From contig NZ_JAAUWV010000026.1 in NCBI RefSeq assembly GCF_014694405.1, forward strand, positions 1-55,421: a stretch of DNA of 55,421 nt, read 5' to 3'. The translations under genes and the position numbers were made by a program. This DNA is from Pseudoalteromonas sp. S16_S37. GTDB lineage: Bacteria > Pseudomonadota > Gammaproteobacteria > Enterobacterales > Alteromonadaceae. Below the pieces are notes generated by a model. That model saw nothing but the letters and a program-made list of their open reading frames with translations, was not told the DNA's origin and made no database searches. Below, one piece after another: positions 35,108 to 44,056 of the stretch (position 1 is its first letter; each line of letters opens with the position of its first letter).

Positions 35108-35220
35108 TTTTCCTCCAATTACTCTTATAAACGATGAATGATGGGTTAAGTAGCTCTACACTTTTTCTGTGTTCTACTTATATACGTAGGCCTTATAGTC
35201 ACTTTCAAAAGCTGACGACC

Positions 35221-35392
35221 TTGGGGTCGGATGACTTTGGGGTCGCATCTTGATTTTTTACAATAGAGTCAATAGCCTTTAGGTTTCAACAGGTTCCGTT
35301 TTGCCTCCTTTCTAGTGACTTTAGCGAATGAAAAACTGGGGAGTGTGTCCCGAGGGAAAACTAAAAAGGTGAAAAGTAATACTTGCCCTCCC
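35221..35392. repeat. Degenerate RAYT-type non-autonomous element (copy 2)
   Basis: The segment begins TTGGGGTCGG and GACTTTGGGGTCGCATCTTG and ends with inverted GGTGAAAAGTAATACTTGCCC. It contains CTAGTGACTTTAGCGAATG and AAAAACTGGGGAGTGTG, related to copy 1. Its end abuts the stop codon of the TPR/GNAT gene. It fills most of the 284-base gap before the ADP-ribosyltransferase gene; no gene is seen there. Confidence 0.5.
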
Positions 35393-37641
35393 TACCCACA
35401 TTTATTTTCAAAGCCTAAACCCAAACAATAAAAAACTTCCTGCTCACTCCCTTCACCTTTTACATTGCCGCATTCTTCAAACCCTACGTGTTGCAAAATA
35501 CGTCGTGAAGCGGTGTTATGCTTCCATGCAGAAGTAGCTAATTGTGTGATATTTATACGCGGAGCAAGCATGCGAATATACTCAACCGCGAGTTCAACAC
35601 CTGTTTTACCAAAACCTTGACCTTGATAATCACAACCTATCCAAAATGATAAATTAGCACCAACAGCAGCAGTTGAGCATGGTTCTATTTGCTCTTCAAT
35701 CTGCTCACCTTGTGTACGCTCAGGCTGAGATTCTAAATCAATCACAACCCCTCCTATAAAGCCCAACTCACTGTGTATTAAAGCAAAGTGTGCTTTTAGT
35801 CCTTCATCACCTTCTTGCTGCCAATGGAACCAAAGCTGTTCAAGTTGTGAAAAGCTCTCAATTTTTACGCCGCGAAGGCGCTGAGCAACGTCGTTACGGC
35901 GATATTGCATATAAAACTCGGCCAAACTTTGTTGACCTAATGGCAGCAATTTCAGTTGCTGACCATCGTTCAGCCCAACGCTGTGGTTTACTGCATCATC
36001 GAACCAAGTAAGCTGTGCTTGGCGCGCTTGATATGCCGTAATATCGTTATGCAACCGTTGCGCTTGTTTATCATCTGGGTTTAATTCCAACGCAAGCTCA
36101 ATACACTGTTTGGCGAGTGCTTCTTGCCCCGTTGCATGTGCCACCAGCGCTAAGTTATGTAAACAAGCCGTAATGGGTCCATCCAATTCCGTTAAAGTCA
36201 AAAAACACTGCCGCGCTAAGGGCCAATAACTTAAATCAATGGCAAAAAGCCCCAATTGAAATACAAATTCATCACGTTTATTTGAAGGTACATAAGCTTG
36301 CCAAACCCGCTCTAATACTTGATGCCACGTTAGCCTTAAGTCGGCCGCTACTCCCTGCTCTAGTAGGCGTGGTAAAAAAATGGCAAGTAGCTTAGGTTCA
36401 TAATCATATTGGCGCATGAACGCTAATACTTGCGTATCCCCCAGAGCCTTAATCGCCCCAGTTAGGCTTTGTATGATGCGTTCACAATCTTCTGGCGATT
36501 GCTCAGCAAAGTAGCGATAAAACGCCTGCTGTGTATGCCTATAGAGTTGCTGTGTTTGACTCGATTTAACACACATCAGGTTAGATTTTTTAAATTGATG
36601 ACTGCGGGCCAACCACTGTAAAAATGGGGTGTTTTCTTCCATTAATGTCGAGAAATCGAGCGGAAGCTTTATACCCGCAGCATCGTCGTTATTGGGAAGT
36701 GTGATATCCACCTCTGAGGTTGTCGAAAAATCGCTTACTAACATTAAACTTCCGTCGCACAGTGATTGCTCTAGTTCAGAGAATAAGCTGCGCGCCGAAA
36801 CAGGTAAGGAGAATGTTTGACAAATGCCTTGCTGTGAATAGGAGTGTAATATCTGAGTAAAATGAACTTGAGCTAACTCAGGGAGTTGTAACATCACCTG
36901 CTCTACGGTCATTTTTTGCCAACGATAAACCAACTGCGTGTGAGTGTTAGATTTAGGTTCTTCATGTTGTTGAGTACCTGATTTTTGCCACGCTAAAGGT
37001 AGTGTTAACGGTGCTTTGTTTTCTAACGTCACTTTAGCGACCTCAGCTAAATACAAGTCCTGATAATGCACTTGCAGCACCATTTGTGGCAGTTGCGATA
37101 ATACACCATTGGCAATAAACACGGTGGGATTAGCACTAAAATCAAGCCTACCTCCGTCATCATCATACTGAGGTAGCGGCAGATTTTTTTCTAGTTGCCA
37201 GTGCAAGGTGCTCACTAGATTCTGCTGCTGATAATGTTCAAAATAAGGATGTTCGGTGAGCTTGGCTAACTGAGATAGTTCTGAGTCAGCAAAGAGATAA
37301 CACAGCTTTACACCTTTAAATTCAGGCTGCGTTAGTGCTGCAGTCAGTTTATCTAGCAAAGCTAAACCAAATTGCCCAGCACTTGCTTGTACTTGCAATA
37401 TATAAATGGGCTTATTTAAGTCAAATAACTGGTTATTAATACCATCGTACAGCCAAGCAACGATGGTTTGCGCATAAGCCTCTAACCATGCTTGATTAAA
37501 CCAGCTTGCTTGCGTCTGCACGATTGAGGTGATAGGCCAAATATCGGCATCTAGCGTGGCTTTATATTCCCCTGCAAATGTCGCGTTCTCTGGTATAGGT
37601 GTCGCTTGGGGGGCTGGCGAAAGCGTGGCTATTTCAAGCAT
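35392..37641 (-). CDS. Methyltransferase-like / TPR / GNAT acetyltransferase fusion protein
   Basis: A 749-residue protein with three visible parts. Residues about 60-330 resemble a class I methyltransferase fold (KPIYILQVQASAGQFGLALL, then EHPYFEHYQQQN and PTVFIANGVLSQLP), but the glycine-rich SAM loop is altered. Residues about 370-540 are helical with a TPR-like unit (GLFAIDLSYWPLARQCFLTL, CIELALELNPDDKQ). Residues about 560-740 are a GNAT acetyltransferase (SFWIGCDYQGQGFGKTGVEL, then NTASRRILQHVGFEE). No signal peptide is seen. It follows the fibre genes and precedes the ART ORFs. It may modify or chaperone cargo or particle proteins, or be an effector itself; nothing decides this. Confidence 0.7.
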   Translation of the reverse strand: MLEIATLSPAPQATPIPENATFAGEYKATLDADIWPITSIVQTQASWFNQAWLEAYAQTIVAWLYDGINNQLFDLNKPIYILQVQASAGQFGLALLDKLTAALTQPEFKGVKLCYLFADSELSQLAKLTEHPYFEHYQQQNLVSTLHWQLEKNLPLPQYDDDGGRLDFSANPTVFIANGVLSQLPQMVLQVHYQDLYLAEVAKVTLENKAPLTLPLAWQKSGTQQHEEPKSNTHTQLVYRWQKMTVEQVMLQLPELAQVHFTQILHSYSQQGICQTFSLPVSARSLFSELEQSLCDGSLMLVSDFSTTSEVDITLPNNDDAAGIKLPLDFSTLMEENTPFLQWLARSHQFKKSNLMCVKSSQTQQLYRHTQQAFYRYFAEQSPEDCERIIQSLTGAIKALGDTQVLAFMRQYDYEPKLLAIFLPRLLEQGVAADLRLTWHQVLERVWQAYVPSNKRDEFVFQLGLFAIDLSYWPLARQCFLTLTELDGPITACLHNLALVAHATGQEALAKQCIELALELNPDDKQAQRLHNDITAYQARQAQLTWFDDAVNHSVGLNDGQQLKLLPLGQQSLAEFYMQYRRNDVAQRLRGVKIESFSQLEQLWFHWQQEGDEGLKAHFALIHSELGFIGGVVIDLESQPERTQGEQIEEQIEPCSTAAVGANLSFWIGCDYQGQGFGKTGVELAVEYIRMLAPRINITQLATSAWKHNTASRRILQHVGFEECGNVKGEGSEQEVFYCLGLGFENKCG

Positions 37642-37695
37642 ATTAATTCCTGTTCAATGCTTTTAACGTTAAAATCTAGAATCTTGAATGCGTAA

Positions 37696-38184
37696 TCAAC
37701 GCATTTTAATAATGTAACGAATGGGTTGTACGGGGTTATCCACCAACGGTGCCAAATTAGGTGTGCCATTTAAACCATCACAGGCTAGAAAACCTTCGGG
37801 AATGTGCACGCCGCAGTAAAGTAAAATACAACCAATAGGTATACTGGCTGATTGAGTATTGGCATAACCTGCATGTTGGCTTACCGGTGCGCTGTAAACT
37901 TGGTTTGTTGGTGTTGTTGTCGTGCTCGATGAAGGGGCACCGAGTAGCTGCCCCTCAACGATTAAATCCCCTTGAATACACACACTTTGTTGAAAAACCG
38001 TGTTAGCTTGATGGTGCTCTGGCAGTGAAAAGGCCAGTATTTGCCCTGCTGCCGACGCCTGCTTAGTAATGCCATCATCACTTTGAATGAGCGCTGCATC
38101 TAAAAACTCGGCAAACTGCGCCTGAGTAGGTTTTGCCCCAGTAATAAAATAGCGCTTCAGTCGTTCACGCAATGTGGTAAACAT
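37696..38184 (-). CDS. Small fibre protein with phage tail-collar-like end
   Basis: The product has 162 residues. The N-terminal segment LKRYFITGAKPTQAQFAEFLDAAL matches the attachment segment of the two large fibre proteins in position and pattern. A beta-strand repeat follows (VCIQGDLIVEGQLLG), then a Thr/Pro/Ser linker. The C-terminus IPIGCILLYCGVHIPEGFLACDG, then NLAPLVDNPVQPIRYIIK, is of the phage tail-collar type. It should be a short receptor-contact or plug fibre. It lies 13 bases after the next upstream gene. Confidence 0.75.
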   Translation of the reverse strand: MFTTLRERLKRYFITGAKPTQAQFAEFLDAALIQSDDGITKQASAAGQILAFSLPEHHQANTVFQQSVCIQGDLIVEGQLLGAPSSSTTTTPTNQVYSAPVSQHAGYANTQSASIPIGCILLYCGVHIPEGFLACDGLNGTPNLAPLVDNPVQPIRYIIKMR

Positions 38185-38197
38185 GGGAGCTCACAAA

Positions 38198-38704
38198 TTA
38201 AGGTGCAGCAAGAATAACGCGTTCAGTCCACACATTACCTGATAACTGGCAAATAATATGCTCAATAACTGCACCAACTCCATCTAAGCGCTTAACAACA
38301 ACAACCGCATCTTCAGGGATAAGCTGCCGATCAGTTTGATCGATCACTCGCGTGCCTCCTTGATCTTTAACTTGGTATATACCTTGCCATTGTCCCTCTT
38401 GAATAAGGATACGATCATCTATAAAAACGTCCATTAAGCCTAGCAAAACAAGATCTAGAGATGGGTTAGCCAATTGATCTGTAGGCCATTCGGTGAGTTT
38501 TACCTGCACTCGGCCCGAATATCCCAGTACATCAGCAATATCTTCGATGCGATGCAGGTCGGTGCTTTGTGTATCAAGGTGTTGGGCCATATCGGTTCGC
38601 ACCTTATATAGCGCACTGCTTAATTGGTTGATATTCAGAGTTTGATTACTATCACGAGCGCTCAGCTCTTCCAGTTTTTGGATCACGTTAACGAAGTTAT
38701 TCAT
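38198..38704 (-). CDS. Fibre-associated protein of unknown function
   Basis: The product has 168 residues. The first 45 are helical (VIQKLEELSARDSNQTLNINQLSSALYKVRTDM). The remainder is beta-rich and contains a motif related to the central part of the 849-residue fibre: DRILIQEGQWQGIYQVKDQG here, compared with GDRVLFSAQTELSENKVWVA there. This type of segment is common in phage fibre repeats. The gene lies between two fibre genes on the same strand, with a good AAGGAAATTCCT site. A fibre subunit or fibre adaptor is likely. No family name is offered. Confidence 0.65.
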   Translation of the reverse strand: MNNFVNVIQKLEELSARDSNQTLNINQLSSALYKVRTDMAQHLDTQSTDLHRIEDIADVLGYSGRVQVKLTEWPTDQLANPSLDLVLLGLMDVFIDDRILIQEGQWQGIYQVKDQGGTRVIDQTDRQLIPEDAVVVVKRLDGVGAVIEHIICQLSGNVWTERVILAAP

Positions 38705-38812
38705 AGGAATTTCCTTTGGTTAGAAGCGGTTTCCCGCGGGGAGTTTTGTCGTCGCTATACTGATTGATAGCGAGCCGAATAGTGATAAAGACAAGGCCCA
38801 TCAAAGGCATTT

Positions 38813-41362
38813 TTACGCGGGTGATGCCTGTAACTCTCCTTTGTTACCCATGCCGTCAAAAATATGCCATCCATTATCTACTTTATAAAAATCAATTTTC
38901 TTTAAACTGGTTTCTAGCTGAAGCTTTAGCGTGTTTGCTTGCGAAGCCTGGCTCAATACAATTGCATTGGTATTGTCCCAACTGGCAAAGTCTATAATCC
39001 TAAAGTGATTCACTGACTCATCCAATGTTATCGTTACCTCTTGTCCAGCATTCAACTGCAAAAAGCAGGTGGTATTATGCTCAATGGTAAAGTCTGTGTT
39101 ATGACTCTGTGAGTCCACTGCTTGGATCTTATTTAGCAATGTATTTACTGCAGACACCGTCGGTAAGGTTTGCTCTGCCTGCGCACCAATAGCCTCTAAA
39201 TTTTGCGCAATGCTTTGCACCGATGGTTGATTAGCACCTGAAAATTGCAACTGACTTGGGGTAAGAGTGGTCAGCTGTTGTTGCAACAAGGCACTACCAA
39301 CCACTTTATCTAATGCTCCATTGGTAACATCATCTTCACTAGCAAAGTCTACACTAAAGCGGCTGTTGTCTTGCACTAAACCAGTACCAGCAATTGATAA
39401 CGTCTCTGTGGCCTGCCATTTATATACGTCACCACTTTCTGTTCTATGATGTGTTTTTAGCAAAAATGCCTGATTTTGATACCTGTCACCGTGGCTAATA
39501 ATAACTGCATCGCCTTGTCGCATATCTGTAGGTAAATATAAGTCGGTCGGCTGTGCACTGAACCCTTCTGTGAGTTTGTTGACTTGCCAAATATGGTTTT
39601 CTCTTTGGTTAACTTGTGCGTTAAAAAGCACTAAATCGCCATTTTTAAGTGCATACCCATCTATTTCACTAGGCACATTATCAATATCAATGTCTTGTGT
39701 AGTTTCAATACAAGCAATAGGTAAAGGTATGCGTGTTAGGCAACTTAAAACATCAATTTTTTGATTTAACCACGCACCATGCTGTGCGGTGGTGAGTTTG
39801 CTCTGATCGCCAGCTAAAATTTCTTCTAAGCTAGCCACTGGTAAGCTACCTATGCTGATATTGGATAGTTCACTGCCATCACCAATGAACTTGCCAGCTT
39901 GAATACTTGAGTTAGGAACCGTATCACCGCGCGTAAAATCTAGTTGTGAAGGCAAATATTCTATGCCAAGACTACCGCTGGTTATGTTGTTTGCATTTAA
40001 TTCTGTTAGCCCGGTCCCATTGCCAGAAAACGTCTTGTTTTCAATGGTGTTCGCAATTTGATTACTGGCGATTTCGCCTTGTAAACTGCTCACGTTAATG
40101 GCGGTGTTTTGTACCACCCCTTCAACCCAAGTTTGATCGCCCTTAATCGTTAAACCATCAAAAACGATACCGTCTCCAGGTTGGTAATTAATAACATCAT
40201 TACGCTTTCGCCATGTTAACAGCACGTGCGTATCGACTGTACTTACTTCACTCACTGTCCAAATACTGTATTCTAGGTCTCCGCCTTTTAACACTTCAAC
40301 AGATATGCCAGCAGATAGCTCTTGCTCAGGCGTATTGTCAAAATCATCTGCCAGTAACCATGTTTGATCTGCTTGTGCTACCCAAACTTTGTTTTCTGAA
40401 AGCTCAGTTTGAGCACTAAACAACACCCTATCGCCAGTTTGGATAAGGTAACCATTAACAGGCTCTGTTGGCACACCTACAGTTAAATCATAATTATCAG
40501 TGAAAACTGTCGCGACTTCTTTCTTAAACTTTACGCCTGCTTGGAGTAGCGCCAACTCATTATCAACGTAGCTTTTACTGGTATCTAACGCACTTTTTAG
40601 ATCTCCTGCTGAGACTACGCTGTCTATTGTGCCATTTTCTAAGTCGCTGGCCGTTGCAAACTTTGCGATCCCTTGTGTTGATTGGCTCGCTTCATTCAAT
40701 AAGCTGTTATCAATCTTGCCACCGCTTAAGTTACTGACATCTAACCCTGTCACTTGTGAGCCATCACCGATTAACGTGGCGTAAACTTTATCCGCGATCA
40801 AACTCGCCGTGCCATCACCAGTTGCTGTGGTTAAATCGATTTGTTTAGGTAGATTGCTATTGGCAAGATTAGTGATTTGTGCACCATCGCCAATCAAAGC
40901 AGTTGCATTAACCGTTGTCGCAATGAGTTGCTCTGTTGTTAAACTCGCCGTGCCATCACCGGTTGCCGTGGTTAAGTCAATTTGTTTAGGTAAATTGCTA
41001 TTGGCAAGATTAGTCACTTGCGCACCATCGCCAATCAAAGTGGTAGCATTAACCGTTGTCGCGGTAAGTTGCTCTGTTGTTAAACTCGCCGTGCCATCAC
41101 CGGTTGCCGTGGTTAAATCAATTTGTTTAGGTAAGTGTTCGTTAGCAAGATTGGTGATTTGCGCGCCATCGCCGATAAGCGCTTTAGCTTTTAATGACGA
41201 GCTTTGGCCAAGTACACTAAGGTCTATTTGCTCAGGTAAGCGTTGATTCGCAATTTTATCTGTGGTTGCGGCATCAACGAGTTTGCCGAAGTCTTCTTGC
41301 GTTGGAATATCTCCACGCTGGAAATAGCTTTTTATTTCAGCATTACGATCTGAAGTACTCAT
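38813..41362 (-). CDS. Repeat-rich tail fibre protein of the eCIS
   Basis: An 849-residue fibre. Residues 5-35 hold the shared attachment segment (IKSYFQRGDIPTQEDFGKLV). Residues about 48-190 are three near-identical 47-residue repeats containing LPKQIDLTTATGDGTASL and TLIGDGAQVTNLA. Later come GDGSQVTGLDVSNLSGGKI and GNGTGLTELNANNITSG motifs, which are typical triple-beta-spiral/trimer repeats of phage and adhesin fibres. Two copies of a GDRVLFNAQ...ENHIWQV module lie near 300-350 and 590-640. The C-terminal 110 residues are a compact beta domain. No signal peptide is seen. It is encoded next to the cap gene and is a second host-range determinant beside the 1656-residue fibre. Confidence 0.85.
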   Translation of the reverse strand: MSTSDRNAEIKSYFQRGDIPTQEDFGKLVDAATTDKIANQRLPEQIDLSVLGQSSSLKAKALIGDGAQITNLANEHLPKQIDLTTATGDGTASLTTEQLTATTVNATTLIGDGAQVTNLANSNLPKQIDLTTATGDGTASLTTEQLIATTVNATALIGDGAQITNLANSNLPKQIDLTTATGDGTASLIADKVYATLIGDGSQVTGLDVSNLSGGKIDNSLLNEASQSTQGIAKFATASDLENGTIDSVVSAGDLKSALDTSKSYVDNELALLQAGVKFKKEVATVFTDNYDLTVGVPTEPVNGYLIQTGDRVLFSAQTELSENKVWVAQADQTWLLADDFDNTPEQELSAGISVEVLKGGDLEYSIWTVSEVSTVDTHVLLTWRKRNDVINYQPGDGIVFDGLTIKGDQTWVEGVVQNTAINVSSLQGEIASNQIANTIENKTFSGNGTGLTELNANNITSGSLGIEYLPSQLDFTRGDTVPNSSIQAGKFIGDGSELSNISIGSLPVASLEEILAGDQSKLTTAQHGAWLNQKIDVLSCLTRIPLPIACIETTQDIDIDNVPSEIDGYALKNGDLVLFNAQVNQRENHIWQVNKLTEGFSAQPTDLYLPTDMRQGDAVIISHGDRYQNQAFLLKTHHRTESGDVYKWQATETLSIAGTGLVQDNSRFSVDFASEDDVTNGALDKVVGSALLQQQLTTLTPSQLQFSGANQPSVQSIAQNLEAIGAQAEQTLPTVSAVNTLLNKIQAVDSQSHNTDFTIEHNTTCFLQLNAGQEVTITLDESVNHFRIIDFASWDNTNAIVLSQASQANTLKLQLETSLKKIDFYKVDNGWHIFDGMGNKGELQASPA
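40800..41222. repeat. Three 141-bp direct repeats inside the fibre gene
   Basis: AAACTCGCCGTGCCATCACC recurs at 40800, 40941 and 41082, an exact 141-bp period that equals 47 codons. The copies are nearly identical, including at silent positions, which points to recent duplication or conversion. Confidence 0.9.
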
Positions 41363-41457
41363 AATTGTCCTTTGTGATCTTTAAATATAAATGTCAGCCG
41401 CAGAGCGAGCGCTCAACACTAGCCGAATAAAGAATGAATGTTGGGAAAAAGAAGAAA

Positions 41458-42096
41458 CTAGCTGGGTTTGTTATCAAGTTTGTTGTTCATTTCCTTGATG
41501 ATAGGCAACTGAACAGGGTCGAACACTGGCATAGGAAGTGATAGCGAATAGATAACGGTGGGTTTTGGCGTGCTGCCAAGTGCTTGCCATACTTGCCCGG
41601 TGATTTTTTCGCTGTGTTCGTTGCCAAATAACTGGCTGCGTACACCGTAAGGCGAAATATCAATTTGCTGCGCTTGCATGATGTCTTCTGGAATAAAATC
41701 AAATTTGCCTAAACCGGCGATTAAATGACTTAAAAACAAATGTTCAATTTCAGCGCCTTGCTCTTCGTCTTTGCTCCACACCGTCATCATGTAACTCAGC
41801 GAGATAAATCTTGGCTCGATAAATCGGGTGCGGTGGGTTTGCGTAAAGTTCATTTGCGTGCGCGGTGGCTCACTTTGACGGCGCTGAATATCCTCGCTAA
41901 TGCCAATTAAGTAACAATTAATAACCGGAATGTCGCTCACCATTTTGTCAAAAAATGCCTTGTCTGGCGCTTGAAAACTCAGCTTGGTTTGTGACCCTCC
42001 TAGGCCAAGTAAGGCGTTATTGCTGTAGGGTAAAACAGTTTGCTCAAGTAAGGCTTTGAGTGCTTGCTGCACTTTATAAATAAGCGTTGGATCCAT
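41458..42096 (-). CDS. Tube/sheath terminator cap protein (Afp16-like, DUF4255)
   Basis: A 212-residue protein that in Afp and PVC caps the tube and sheath at the far end. Visible DUF4255/Pvc16 marks are the helical start (IYKVQQALKALLEQ), VINCYLIGISEDIQRR, ISLSYMMTVWSKDEEQ, then EIEHLFLSHLIAGL and IYSLSLPMPVFDP. It overlaps the ATPase gene by 23 bases; the cap follows the ATPase here, as Afp16 follows Afp15. The start has GGAGACAAAC upstream. Confidence 0.9.
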   Translation of the reverse strand: MDPTLIYKVQQALKALLEQTVLPYSNNALLGLGGSQTKLSFQAPDKAFFDKMVSDIPVINCYLIGISEDIQRRQSEPPRTQMNFTQTHRTRFIEPRFISLSYMMTVWSKDEEQGAEIEHLFLSHLIAGLGKFDFIPEDIMQAQQIDISPYGVRSQLFGNEHSEKITGQVWQALGSTPKPTVIYSLSLPMPVFDPVQLPIIKEMNNKLDNKPS

Positions 42097-44053
42097 GTTT
42101 GTCTCCGTGTAACCAAGAGGTTAGAGATTGCTGGGCCATAAAGCCGCCGTGCTGTTTGGCCATTTCACGGTGAATGGCTATGGCGACTTCGTTGCGACTA
42201 ATAAGGGGTTTATTGGCCATTAAACTTTGTAGCAGTGCCACTTCACAAATATTGATAATTTGTGCGGCGCTCAGTTCAAACAACTCAGCCAGTTTGTTGA
42301 TGCCTTGCTGTAAGTGGCTGTCGGCGTTACCTTCTAAGTGACGACGCCAAACGGCAACTCGCTCGTGCTCGGTAGGTAGCGTAAATTCAATCACCCCATG
42401 AAAACGCCTTAAAAACGCCTCATCCAAATTGTTCTTAAAGTTGGTACTCAGTAGCAGTAACCCAGAGTAATGCTCCATGCGTTGCAATAAATAACTTACG
42501 CCCATATTGGCATTTTTATCGTGGCTTGACTCCACCTCACTACGTTTAGCAAAAATGGCGTCAGCCTCATCAAACATCAGCACCGCATTGTTACGCTCAG
42601 CAGAGTCAAACAATTTGGCCAAATGTTTTTCGGTTTCGCCAATCCATTTACTGGCAATATTAGCAAGGTTAACAATGTACAAAGGCAGTTGCAGCTGGCC
42701 TGCAATGGCCTCGGCAGCCATCGATTTACCCGTGCCGGGCTTCCCCCAAAACAGCGCTTTACAGCCTTGATTAAACCTTGGCAATCGCGCTTGCAAAGTG
42801 GTTTGCATATTCACCCGCGCCACCAGCTCGCGCAGTTGCAAGGCAACTTTGTCTTGCAACATCATGTCTTTTAGGGTGTAGCGTGCTTGGCACAGCTTAG
42901 CTAATTCATCGCAATGTTGACTTTGTGCTTCAAAACACAGCCCTTGTAGTGTTTGCCAATAGTCGCTTTCGCTTAGTTGCCAGGCTTTATCAGCCAAGCG
43001 CTGCATATTAGCAAGCGCTACTGGGTATTTAGCAGCAAGTTGATTGGCATAGATTTTATCTTGCTCAGAGCTTACATCTGCAGCGTACAATGTTAACCAA
43101 GCTTGTGCTCGCTGTTGCAAGCTCGGCTCTCGAATATGTTCACTGCGTATATTGCCAAAAGTGTCGCTCAGCAGAGCTTCTTCACTTTGTGTTACTAATG
43201 TTAAGGTACTCATAGTGTTAACAAGGGCAGCCAACTTGCGTTGAAACGCTTTTGGTAATGCAGTTAAATTAGGCCAGTACAGCAATACAGGCTCACCATT
43301 TACCAATAGTTGCAAACTTGCCAGTTCACTCACCACATCAGCAAAGTGCAAATGCTCCCCTTGCTCACCGATAAAGTACGCGGCTTTTGCACCGAGCTGC
43401 ACGGCACTTTGCGCGACAAACCAGTGGTTGAGTTGCTCATCACCACCTTGCAGTTGCACCAAATCGGATTGCAAAAAATCACATTGCGTATAACCACATT
43501 GTGTAAATACTGGGTCAACTTGAGATTGCCCCAGTGAAAAATAATTTAACTGCTTACTATCATGCGCTCCCAAGCACAAAAAAGACTGCAAAAAAGGCGC
43601 AAGATAAACACACTGCTGTAAACTTGGCAGCTCATTTTGCAATCTGAATAAGCCCCATTCAAACACCGCTGAGCTTTGATTAATGTCCAGCATGGCTTGT
43701 TGCTTGTTAAGTGTTGTATCCACCAAAGTCAATAGCTTATCTAGGCTAAGCGTGGGGCCTTGTTCAAACCAACTGAGGCCTAAAAATGGTGCAATTACAT
43801 CCGGGTCTTGCGCTTGCAAATACACCAGCGCTAACATTCTCATCTGCATGCTAGACAGTGAAAATAGCCGCATAATGTGCACAAAGCGTGGTGTAGCAAT
43901 TAACTTATCGAGCACTTGATGCAAACTAGCAAACGCATCGCCTATTTGCTCATCTTGGGATTTTAATGCGCTAGCAAACACATAAAGCCGATGCGCTGTT
44001 TCTCGCTCTAGCGCGCTTTGTTCGCTATCAAGGCTAAAGGCATGGCTTGGCAT
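42074..44053 (-). CDS. AAA+ ATPase of the eCIS (Afp15-like)
   Basis: A 659-residue protein. The N-terminal about 400 residues are the helical, weakly conserved part of this family. The AAA+ module follows: Walker A GKPGTGKS at about 437-444, Walker B VLMFDEADA at about 491-499, sensor 1 LLLLSTNFKNN and the arginine-finger region DEAFLRRFHGVIEF. It is a FtsH-like single-AAA ATPase found in nearly all eCIS clusters and needed for particle assembly. It starts three bases after the lysozyme gene, whose stop codon lies inside its ribosome site region, so the two are coupled. Confidence 0.95.
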   Translation of the reverse strand: MPSHAFSLDSEQSALERETAHRLYVFASALKSQDEQIGDAFASLHQVLDKLIATPRFVHIMRLFSLSSMQMRMLALVYLQAQDPDVIAPFLGLSWFEQGPTLSLDKLLTLVDTTLNKQQAMLDINQSSAVFEWGLFRLQNELPSLQQCVYLAPFLQSFLCLGAHDSKQLNYFSLGQSQVDPVFTQCGYTQCDFLQSDLVQLQGGDEQLNHWFVAQSAVQLGAKAAYFIGEQGEHLHFADVVSELASLQLLVNGEPVLLYWPNLTALPKAFQRKLAALVNTMSTLTLVTQSEEALLSDTFGNIRSEHIREPSLQQRAQAWLTLYAADVSSEQDKIYANQLAAKYPVALANMQRLADKAWQLSESDYWQTLQGLCFEAQSQHCDELAKLCQARYTLKDMMLQDKVALQLRELVARVNMQTTLQARLPRFNQGCKALFWGKPGTGKSMAAEAIAGQLQLPLYIVNLANIASKWIGETEKHLAKLFDSAERNNAVLMFDEADAIFAKRSEVESSHDKNANMGVSYLLQRMEHYSGLLLLSTNFKNNLDEAFLRRFHGVIEFTLPTEHERVAVWRRHLEGNADSHLQQGINKLAELFELSAAQIINICEVALLQSLMANKPLISRNEVAIAIHREMAKQHGGFMAQQSLTSWLHGDKHGSNAYL

Positions 44054-44056
44054 GTA

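Noticed and set aside
40800..41222. CRISPR-like array
   Set aside because: The repeats are 141 bp without spacers and are in frame within a fibre gene; no cas genes are present.
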